A stretch of DNA of 22,804 nt from Thioploca sp. (GTDB lineage: Bacteria; Pseudomonadota; Gammaproteobacteria; Beggiatoales; Beggiatoaceae). Below, in pieces: positions 16,053 through 22,804 of this stretch. Each line of letters opens with the position of its first letter. Position 1 is the first letter of the stretch. The DNA lies in assembly GCA_011371325.1 (NCBI GenBank), contig DRQV01000038.1:1-22804 (forward strand), given 5' to 3'. The notes under the pieces were generated by a model. The model saw only the letters and a list, made by a program, of their open reading frames with translations, was not told the origin of the DNA and did not search any database. A program made the position numbers and the translations under genes.

Positions 16053-17726
16053 ATGCAAATTTCTAAATCTATCCCCAACGACTTTATTCGTCAGATCATT
16101 ACTGAAGACTTAAAAACTAAAACCTTTCAATTAGTTACCCGTTTTCCACCTGAACCTAATGGTTATTTACATATTGGCCATGCTAAATCAATTTGCCTGA
16201 ATTTTGATGTTGCAGCAGAAAATTCTGGACATTGTTATCTACGATTTGATGATACTAATCCTAGTAAAGAGGACCTTGAATATGTTGAATCTATTAAAGC
16301 TGATTTAAATTGGTTGGGCTATACTTGGACTAAATTATGTTATTCCTCAGATTATTTTGAACAACTATATGACTATGCCATTGAACTTATTAAGATTAAT
16401 AAAGCTTATGTTTGTGGGTTAAATGGTGAAGAAATCAGACAATATCGTGGCACTTTAAAAGAACCAGGTAAAAATAGTCCATATCGTGAACGTACTGTCG
16501 AAGAAAACTTAGACTTATTTACTCGGATGAAAGCTGGTGAATTTGCTGATGGTGAACTTGTATTACGAGCTAAAATAGATATGGCAGCAGCTAATATAAA
16601 CTTACGAGACCCGATTATTTATCGCATTAAACATTTACCACATCAAATGACAGGTAACAAATGGTGCGTATATCCAATGTATGATTTTACTCATTGTTTA
16701 TCTGATGCGATTGAAGGTATTACTCATTCACTTTGTACCCTGGAATTTGAAGATCACCGTCCCCTATATGATTGGTTTTTAGATACTTTACAAATTCCAT
16801 GTCATCCACAACAAATAGAATTCGCTCGTTTATCATTGAACTATACTGTCATGAGTAAACGTAAATTACAAGAATTAGTTGAAAATAATTTGGTTAATGG
16901 TTGGGATGATCCACGTATGCCAACTTTGATTGGAATGCGACGAAGAGGTTATACTCCTGAATCAATTAAAGATTTTTGTAATAAAATTGGTTTAACCAAA
17001 AATAATACCAGTATTGAAATAGGAGTATTAGAAAATTCCATCCGTAGTGATTTAGACCCTAAAACAGCCCGAGTGATGGCAGTTTTAAAACCACTTCGGG
17101 TAGTGATTGAAAATTATCCAGTAGAAGCAGAACAACTAGAAGCTCCATACCATCCCAATGATCCTAGTATGGGTTCACGGTTAATCACTTTTTCCAAAGT
17201 CATTTACATTGAACAAGATGATTTTCTTGAAGAACCACCAAAGAAATTTTTCCGATTAGCTCCAGGACGTGAAGTCAGATTACGCTATGCTTACTTTATT
17301 ACTTGTCAAAGTGTAATTAAAAATGAAAATAGCGAAATAATAGAATTGCGTTGTACTTATGATCCAGCCACTAAAGGTGGTTCAGCTCCTGATGGAAGGA
17401 AAGTAAAAGGTACGATTCATTGGGTATCAGAAACCCATGCTATTACCGCAGAAATCCGCTTATATGACCGTTTGTTTAATCAACCAAATCCTGGTGCTAA
17501 TGGAACTGATTTTAAAACAGCACTTAATCCTAACTCTATAACTATTTTACCAAATAGTAAAGTAGAAGCTAGTTTAGCTAATGCCGAAGCTAATCAACGT
17601 TTTCAATTTGAAAGACAAGGCTATTTTTGTGTTGATAATGTTGACAGTTCAGCAGAAAAATTAGTTTTTAATCGAATTGTAACCTTGCGTGATTCTTGGG
17701 CTAAAATTGAAAAATCTAATAGATAA
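16053..17726 (+). CDS. glnS: Glutaminyl-tRNA synthetase
   Basis: This 557-residue class Ib enzyme attaches glutamine to tRNA-Gln. Motifs are FPPEPNGYLHIGH (HIGH at 40-43) and VMSKRKL (266-272, the KMSKS equivalent). RFDDTNPSKE and the LEFEDHRPLYDW segment are family-specific and separate it from GltX. The C-terminal half is the two-barrel anticodon-binding region. A bona fide GlnS indicates direct glutaminylation, so the indirect transamidation route may not be needed. No ribosome binding site is visible within 20 bases of the ATG, despite a good promoter about 80 bases upstream. It is transcribed divergently from ileS. Confidence 0.97.
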   Translation: MQISKSIPNDFIRQIITEDLKTKTFQLVTRFPPEPNGYLHIGHAKSICLNFDVAAENSGHCYLRFDDTNPSKEDLEYVESIKADLNWLGYTWTKLCYSSDYFEQLYDYAIELIKINKAYVCGLNGEEIRQYRGTLKEPGKNSPYRERTVEENLDLFTRMKAGEFADGELVLRAKIDMAAANINLRDPIIYRIKHLPHQMTGNKWCVYPMYDFTHCLSDAIEGITHSLCTLEFEDHRPLYDWFLDTLQIPCHPQQIEFARLSLNYTVMSKRKLQELVENNLVNGWDDPRMPTLIGMRRRGYTPESIKDFCNKIGLTKNNTSIEIGVLENSIRSDLDPKTARVMAVLKPLRVVIENYPVEAEQLEAPYHPNDPSMGSRLITFSKVIYIEQDDFLEEPPKKFFRLAPGREVRLRYAYFITCQSVIKNENSEIIELRCTYDPATKGGSAPDGRKVKGTIHWVSETHAITAEIRLYDRLFNQPNPGANGTDFKTALNPNSITILPNSKVEASLANAEANQRFQFERQGYFCVDNVDSSAEKLVFNRIVTLRDSWAKIEKSNR

Positions 17727-17748
17727 TTCTTAATTATTAAATTTGCAA

Positions 17749-17776
17749 TTTACAGCTATTGTAGTAAAATTAAATT
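17749..17776 (+). promoter_or_regulatory. Candidate promoter for the CHASE kinase operon
   Basis: TTTACA (17749-17754) and TAAATT (17771-17776) are spaced by 16 bp, 28 bp before the kinase ATG. The -35 matches at five of six and the -10 at four of six positions. The gap after glnS is only 78 bp and holds no hairpin terminator, so read-through from glnS is also possible. Confidence 0.3.
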
Positions 17777-17804
17777 TTCTTTATCTTTCAAAATCTTATT
17801 AAAT

Positions 17805-19709
17805 ATGAGCATAAAAAATTCAAATATATCTTCAAAACATATATGGTTACGTTATGGATTGGCAATAGTTATTTTCTTTCTATGTTCCATATTAACAATC
17901 AGTGCGTTCAAAGCAACTCATACTTTTGAAAAACAACGAGTAGAAAATGAAACCGAACGATTAATTCATAGCCAAATGGCAAGTTTACAACGTAGTTTTG
18001 ATTTAATGTTAGAATCGATTCATTCGATGGGGGCTTATATCGGAGCTTCAAATGTAATTCGGCAACAAGGATTTAAACAATACGCTCAAAAAATGCGGGA
18101 AAATAGGTCTGACATTGATATAGTAGCTTGGGTTCCACAAGTTTTAAATACCGAACAAAGAATGTTTATCAATACTACTCGAAAACAAGTGGACGATTTT
18201 GCTATGACAGAATTTGATAATAATGGCAAAATAGTGCCGATTTCTCAACGAGAACGTTATTTTCCATTAACCTATGAAGAACCGGCCTCTAGTTTAAATA
18301 AGATCATAGGCTTAGACATGGGTAGTCAGCCTGATTGGTTACATGCTATGGAACAGGGAAGAGATAAAGGCATGCCAATTGCAACCAAAGCTTTTCCATA
18401 TGATTCCAAAAAATCTATGCATATTGGTATTTTTCAACCAGTATATCACTCTGGCTTACCAAATAAATTAGCGGCTCGACGTGCTAATATACGAGGATTT
18501 ATATTTGTAACTATTGATTTAAATAAGATTATTAAACAATCGTTGCAAAATTTATTGGCTCAAAACTTTAGCTTAGAGATTAGTAACGATAAAAATAATA
18601 TAAGTACTAAAAATACTAGTCAAAATGTTACAGCAGATTCTGGTATTTCTCAAACTGTACAATATTGGTTATCTCTATCATTACAAGAACAACCTCGTAA
18701 TTTCACGACTAAATTAAATATTGTTGGGCAGAATTGGTCGGTAATATTATCTCCAACAGATAAATTTACTGTAGCTAAAACCGCTTGGATAGTTTTAGTA
18801 GGTGGCTTATTATTAACTATATTACTAGTCTCCTACATGTTGGTGTTAATGGGACGTACCGCTCGAATAGAACGTTTAGTGGCAGAAAGAACTTTTGAAC
18901 TAGAAGAATCTGAAGCTCATTTAGTGCAATCAGAAAAGATGGCCTCTATTGGTCAAATGGTAGCTGGAATTGTGCATGAAATCAATACTCCATTGGCTTA
19001 TGTAAAAAGCAGTGTTGAACTAACTAAAGGACATATCGATGAAATTGGAGAAGCTCTTGGTGCTTATGAAGGATTATGCAAACAAGAGGATACTACTAAT
19101 GAACAATTAAAAACTGTTAAAGATATGAGTAAATCTTTAGAAGAGGATGAAACTCTTGAAGAGGCTCAAATGTTGCTTGATAATGCTCTAGGCGGAATTG
19201 ATAAAATATCTAATCTGGTTAAAAATTTAAAAGATTTTAGTAGACTAGATAGAGCAGAAGCTGCTGAACATGATGTTAATAAAGGTTTGGATGATGCTCT
19301 TAATATGATTAATCATATGTTAGATGATAAAGTTAAAATTAACAAAAACTATAGTGATGTGGCACATATTACTTGTGCTCCAGCTCAGATTAATCAAGTA
19401 TTTCTAAATTTACTAGTGAATGCTATTCATGCGATTCATTCTAAAGGAAATGAGGGAGTGATTGAAATTATAACTTTACAGCAAGAACAACGGGTTGAAA
19501 TCAAAATTAAAGATAATGGTAAGGGTATTCCAACTGAAAATTTAACCCGAATTTTTGAGCCTTTTTTTACTACTAAAAGAAGTGGTAAAGGTACTGGATT
19601 AGGATTGGCTATTAGTCATAAAATTATTAAGGAGCATAGAGGTGAATTAAAGGTTGCATCAAAAATTGGAGAAGGTACAACTTTTACTATTTATTTACCC
19701 GTTAAATAA
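17805..19709 (+). CDS. Membrane sensor histidine kinase with periplasmic CHASE domain
   Basis: This 634-residue kinase has a first membrane helix at about 14-34 and a periplasmic CHASE domain (about 50-255, with SMGAYIGAS, DIVAWVPQVL, ERYFPLTYEEP and GIFQPVYH). A second helix follows at about 327-348. A coiled linker leads to a DHp domain with phosphoacceptor H391 in IVHEINTPL, and to a complete ATPase with N-box NQVFLNLLVNAIHAI, G1 DNGKGIP and G2 GKGTGLGLA. CHASE domains bind small extracellular molecules; the ligand here is unknown. The two DHp helices are separated by an unusually long acidic insertion (about 415-450, KQEDTTNEQLK to EDETLEEA). It is three bases before the double-receiver gene, and a receiver-kinase hybrid follows, so the three form one operon. 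No ribosome binding site is visible. Confidence 0.92.
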   Translation: MSIKNSNISSKHIWLRYGLAIVIFFLCSILTISAFKATHTFEKQRVENETERLIHSQMASLQRSFDLMLESIHSMGAYIGASNVIRQQGFKQYAQKMRENRSDIDIVAWVPQVLNTEQRMFINTTRKQVDDFAMTEFDNNGKIVPISQRERYFPLTYEEPASSLNKIIGLDMGSQPDWLHAMEQGRDKGMPIATKAFPYDSKKSMHIGIFQPVYHSGLPNKLAARRANIRGFIFVTIDLNKIIKQSLQNLLAQNFSLEISNDKNNISTKNTSQNVTADSGISQTVQYWLSLSLQEQPRNFTTKLNIVGQNWSVILSPTDKFTVAKTAWIVLVGGLLLTILLVSYMLVLMGRTARIERLVAERTFELEESEAHLVQSEKMASIGQMVAGIVHEINTPLAYVKSSVELTKGHIDEIGEALGAYEGLCKQEDTTNEQLKTVKDMSKSLEEDETLEEAQMLLDNALGGIDKISNLVKNLKDFSRLDRAEAAEHDVNKGLDDALNMINHMLDDKVKINKNYSDVAHITCAPAQINQVFLNLLVNAIHAIHSKGNEGVIEIITLQQEQRVEIKIKDNGKGIPTENLTRIFEPFFTTKRSGKGTGLGLAISHKIIKEHRGELKVASKIGEGTTFTIYLPVK

Positions 19710-19712
19710 ACC

Positions 19713-20633
19713 ATGACAAAACTAAATCTATTGTTTGTGGATGATGAAAAACAAATTCTCATTCCGTTAAAGGCTATGTTTAAAAGAGAATATACTGTTT
19801 TTACAGCAATTAGTGGCTCTAATGCTCTTGAAATAATTACTAATAATTCAATCCAAATTATTGTTAGTGATCAACGCATGCCAGAAATGCAAGGAATTGA
19901 ATTATTAAGTAAAGTTAAGAAAATTTCTCCTAAAACTGTACGTATTTTACTTACCGGTTATGCAGACCTTAGTGCAGTGGTGGCATCTGTCAATACTGGA
20001 GAAATTTTTCGCTTTATAGAGAAGCCCTGGAATAATGAGCGATTAAAAAATACAATTGAAGCTGCCGCGAATATTTATTCTAAACAAGATGGAGTCAAAA
20101 TTTTTGATGATTTAGTTCCACAAAAATTAGGTATATTATTAGTTGATGACAATTTTGATACTTGTGCAATAATTCATCGTTTGTTTGGAGATAAGCATAG
20201 TGTATTTTGTGCCAATAATATGTTAGAGGCATTGTCTATTTTGGGCCAACAAAATATTGCAGTTTTGATCACTGAAACTAATGTCAAAGGTGAAGAAATG
20301 ACAACCTTGATTCATGTATTAAAAGAAACTTATCCATTGACTGTGGTAGTGATTTTAACTACTCAAGCTGATGCTCATTTAGTAGTGCGGCTAATTAATG
20401 AAGGCCAAATTTTTCGCTATTTGCCTAAACCAGTAGAAAATCACGTATTGGAATTTAGTATTAATGCGGCTTTAAAACGGCATGCTCAATTCTGTGAAAG
20501 CCCAGATTTATTAGCAAGTCAAGAGTTTGTTGAAGCTCCTTCTGAAGAAACCCAAGAGATACAGGGTAAAATTTCAACTTTTAAAGATAAATTATCTTCT
20601 TTAAAACAACGAATGAGAAAATTTTGGAGTTAA
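19713..20633 (+). CDS. Double-receiver response regulator with an atypical second receiver
   Basis: This 306-residue protein is two receiver domains in series without a DNA-binding or enzymatic output. Receiver 1 (about 4-122) is complete: D10/D11, acceptor D53 in VSDQRMPEMQG, T81 and K104. Receiver 2 (about 139-258) keeps D145/D146, T216 and K239, but the acceptor position, 42 residues after the second acidic residue exactly as in receiver 1, is E188 (LITETNVKG). The usual MP after the acceptor is also lost. Glutamate often mimics a phosphorylated state, so receiver 2 may be locked on. A charged tail follows (about 265-306, a likely helix). Both receivers share the IFRF/IFRY pre-lysine segment, suggesting an internal duplication. 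It is four bases before the next gene. Confidence 0.9.
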   Translation: MTKLNLLFVDDEKQILIPLKAMFKREYTVFTAISGSNALEIITNNSIQIIVSDQRMPEMQGIELLSKVKKISPKTVRILLTGYADLSAVVASVNTGEIFRFIEKPWNNERLKNTIEAAANIYSKQDGVKIFDDLVPQKLGILLVDDNFDTCAIIHRLFGDKHSVFCANNMLEALSILGQQNIAVLITETNVKGEEMTTLIHVLKETYPLTVVVILTTQADAHLVVRLINEGQIFRYLPKPVENHVLEFSINAALKRHAQFCESPDLLASQEFVEAPSEETQEIQGKISTFKDKLSSLKQRMRKFWS

Positions 20634-20637
20634 ATAT

Positions 20638-21759
20638 ATGAATAACACAAACTCTAAACAAAATACTTTACTGATTGTAGAAGATGAATTAGTAAATTTA
20701 AATATATTAATCAATTATTTACAAGATCAATATAATGTATTGGTTGCTAGAGATGGTAAAGAAGCATTAACACAGGCTAGCAATTTAAAACCAGATTTAA
20801 TTTTAATGGATGTTAGAATGCCAAAATTAGATGGTTTTGAGGCTTGTAAAATATTAAAAAGTGATAGAGAAACTAGTGATATACCAGTAGTTTTCATGAC
20901 TTCATTAACTGATACTGAAGATAAAATAAAAGGCTTTGAAGTTGGTGCGGTAGATTATATTACCAAACCAATTCAATATAAAGAAGTATTAGCTAGAATT
21001 AGTGCTCAAATTGGCTTGAGAAACTTACAAGTAATTCTTGAACAACAAAAGTTAGCTATTGAGCAGAAAAACAAAGAGTTAGAAATCCAAAATATGGAGT
21101 TGAATTCATTTGCTCAAATAGTAGTAAATGATTTGAAAAAACCATTAGTGAGGCAAGCTGGTTTTACCAATATTTTAAAAAAAGAATTGGCTAATAAGAA
21201 ATCATTAAATTTTTTACAAGAAGTTGAACAATCTAGGCGGGAAATGGTTGATGTTGTAGATGATATGGTTCTATTAGTAAATATTCGTACTCAAGAAATG
21301 GTGGTTGAAGCACCAGATATGGTTTCTATTGTTGCTGGAGTTAGACATAAATTAACTGCATTAATAAATGAGTTTGATGGGACAGTCACCTCCCCACCAT
21401 CATGGCCAATCGTATGGGGTTATTCACCTTGGATTACTACGGTTTGGGAAATTTATATTACCAATGCTTTACAATATGGAGGTAAACCGCCAAGAGTTGA
21501 TTTAGGCTCAAAAATTATTGGTGAACAAGTTAAATTTTGGGTACGAGATAATGGACGTGGTTTTACTAATGAACAACAAAAACAACTATTTTCACCGATG
21601 AATGATATTGTAAAAATAGAAACAACTTTTGGCAAAGGTTATGGATTAAAATTATCAATCGTGCGGCTAATTATTGAAAAATGTGGAGGCCAAATAGGAA
21701 TAGAAAGCCAAGTTGGTCGTGGGAGTACCTTTTATTTTACTTTACCAGCAATAGGTTAA
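20638..21759 (+). CDS. Receiver-histidine kinase hybrid lacking the H-box histidine
   Basis: This 373-residue cytoplasmic protein starts with a complete receiver (about 10-128: E15/D16, acceptor D58, T90, K112 in YITKPI). A coiled coil (about 130-155, LEQQKLAIEQKNKELEIQN) and a HisKA-like helix pair follow. The H-box reads FAQIVVNDLKKPL, where the related kinases have HDL: N164 replaces the phosphoacceptor histidine. The ATPase is present with N-box N276 (YITNALQYGG) and G1 DNGRGF (304-309). G2 is altered (GKGYGLKLS, 332-340, with Y and K in place of L and G). It probably cannot autophosphorylate in the usual way and may be an ATP-binding adaptor gated by its receiver. A GGAG ribosome binding site is at 20626-20629. 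Sequencing error is unlikely, as the frame is intact. Confidence 0.88.
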   Translation: MNNTNSKQNTLLIVEDELVNLNILINYLQDQYNVLVARDGKEALTQASNLKPDLILMDVRMPKLDGFEACKILKSDRETSDIPVVFMTSLTDTEDKIKGFEVGAVDYITKPIQYKEVLARISAQIGLRNLQVILEQQKLAIEQKNKELEIQNMELNSFAQIVVNDLKKPLVRQAGFTNILKKELANKKSLNFLQEVEQSRREMVDVVDDMVLLVNIRTQEMVVEAPDMVSIVAGVRHKLTALINEFDGTVTSPPSWPIVWGYSPWITTVWEIYITNALQYGGKPPRVDLGSKIIGEQVKFWVRDNGRGFTNEQQKQLFSPMNDIVKIETTFGKGYGLKLSIVRLIIEKCGGQIGIESQVGRGSTFYFTLPAIG

Positions 21760-21805
21760 ATAAGATTGTTTAACATATTTATTACACTCATTTAAGGAAA
21801 CAATT

Positions 21806-22654
21806 ATGAGTTTAGATAGAAATTGGTTTACAGAAACTTCATCGCAAAATGGCATTGCTTTTTCCCTTCATATAATTGCTAAATTGCATGAAGAACAAAC
21901 TTCATTTCAAAATATTGCTATTTATCAAACTACAGAATTTGGTAATTTAATGGTTTTGGACGGTTATGTGATGTTGTCAGATCGAGATAATTTTATTTAT
22001 CATGAAATGATGACCCATCCAGTTTTATTTACTCATCCAAAACCAAAACGGGTTGCCATTATTGGTGGAGGTGATTGTGGTGCATTACGTGAAGTCGCAA
22101 AACATTCCGGTTTAGAACAAATTATTCAAATTGAAATTGATGAAAGAGTTACTCGTTTAGCAGAACAATATTTTCCAACTCTTTGTGAGTCTAATCATGA
22201 TTCACGAATCAACTTTAAATTTACCGATGCTATTCAATGGATGGCTAATGCTCCCACTGATAGTCTCGATGTGATTATTGTGGATAGCACTGATCCATTA
22301 GGACATGCCGAAGGCTTATTTACTACTGATTTTTTTCGTGATTGTCGAAGAGTATTAGATTCTAAAGGTTTACTGCTTCAACAAACTGAATCGCCATTGT
22401 TACATTTACCCTTATTACAATCTACTCATAAATTTATGCGAGAAGCAGGTTTTACTTCAACTAGAACTTTACAATTTCCAGTACCAGTTTATCCATCTGG
22501 TTGGTGGACAGCGACTATGGCTGGTGATAACATAACTCATTTTAGGAAAGATGATGCTGATAATGCAACAATTAATACTAGCTATTATAATTCTGCTATC
22601 CAAGTGGCTAGTTTTGTATTACCAAACTTTTTACTGGAAGCTTTACCAGAATAA
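21806..22654 (+). CDS. speE: Polyamine aminopropyltransferase (spermidine synthase)
   Basis: This 282-residue enzyme moves the aminopropyl group of decarboxylated SAM to putrescine. The N-terminal beta-domain has IAIYQTTEFGNLMVLDGYVML. FIYHEMMTHPVLF is a family signature. The glycine-rich cofactor loop reads IIGGGDCGALREV, with C in place of the more common G at one position. IEIDERV supplies the acidic residue that holds the cofactor, and VDSTDPLGHAEGLF carries the catalytic aspartate and gate. QTESP and YPSGWW follow as expected. Length is normal. An AAGGA ribosome binding site lies at 21794-21798. It starts 46 bases after the signalling operon and no speD is visible next to it. The last 150 bases of the window show no gene or clear terminator. 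Confidence 0.95.
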   Translation: MSLDRNWFTETSSQNGIAFSLHIIAKLHEEQTSFQNIAIYQTTEFGNLMVLDGYVMLSDRDNFIYHEMMTHPVLFTHPKPKRVAIIGGGDCGALREVAKHSGLEQIIQIEIDERVTRLAEQYFPTLCESNHDSRINFKFTDAIQWMANAPTDSLDVIIVDSTDPLGHAEGLFTTDFFRDCRRVLDSKGLLLQQTESPLLHLPLLQSTHKFMREAGFTSTRTLQFPVPVYPSGWWTATMAGDNITHFRKDDADNATINTSYYNSAIQVASFVLPNFLLEALPE

Positions 22655-22804
22655 TTATCATTTCTAACTTACTGAAATAATTAATCCATTCATAATTAGA
22701 ATTATCAGTCGTGTCACTGTTAGCGATAGAATCCTAGGTACGTTTATGATATGCCAGATAGATTATATATAATTATTTGGTATACTTATGCCAACTTGAA
22801 AATA

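Noticed and set aside
22655..22804. Promoter or gene start at the right end (TATAAT at 22768-22773)
   Set aside because: No matching -35 at a normal distance and no reading frame of note before the window ends.
1..22804. CRISPR arrays, tRNA genes, insertion sequences or prophage genes
   Set aside because: No regularly spaced repeats, tRNA-like arms, transposase-like proteins or phage proteins were recognised on either strand.

Overview
The window comes from an AT-rich (by eye roughly one-third G+C) gammaproteobacterial chromosome with ordinary housekeeping genes and a rich set of two-component signalling genes. The rpsP-rimM-trmD-rplS order, ileS-lspA overlap, LolA, DsbC, YajQ, GlnS, SpeE and a PilS/PilR-type pair all fit Gammaproteobacteria. 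The AT bias together with several CHASE and multi-receiver signalling proteins is reminiscent of Thiotrichales and large sulfur bacteria. That placement is inference only, because no ribosomal RNA gene or diagnostic metabolic gene is present.

Layout. Positions 1-1546: the 3' end of a PilS-like kinase and a complete PilR-like sigma-54 activator. 1547-1707: an intergenic region with a candidate promoter, a palindrome over its -10 box and a 12-bp inverted repeat. 1708-4686: a compact cheY-cheA-cheW cluster. 4714-5889: a bacterial TMEM43-family membrane protein whose stop codon lies in a 20-bp tandem duplication. About 5922-6047: a likely gene remnant. 6034-7413: a GNAT acetyltransferase and a SAM methyltransferase, convergent and overlapping by 18 bp. 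7647-8782: a thioredoxin-fold protein overlapping lolA. 8870-10928: the S16/RimM/TrmD/L19 operon, with a hairpin terminator between trmD and rplS. 10944-12182: yajQ and dsbC. 12256-15538 (minus strand): ileS and lspA. 15539-16052: a 514-bp non-coding divergent region. 16053-17726: glnS. 17805-21759: a three-gene signalling operon. 21806-22654: speE.

The most unusual part is the operon at 17805-21759. Its first gene is a canonical membrane CHASE histidine kinase with phosphoacceptor His391. The second is a double-receiver protein whose second receiver has Glu188 exactly where the phospho-Asp should be. The third is a receiver-kinase hybrid whose H-box has Asn164 in place of His, with much of its ATP-binding domain retained. 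One intact kinase is therefore encoded beside two proteins that each carry one apparently non-phosphorylatable domain. This suggests an asymmetric circuit with a locked receiver and a receiver-gated pseudokinase.

Smaller points of note are a five-proline run at the start of a C-terminal extension on ribosomal protein S16, and the TMEM43 homologue directly behind cheW. Start codons were moved inward for the thioredoxin-fold gene, trmD, yajQ and lspA, because the longest open frames start upstream of the conserved N-terminus.
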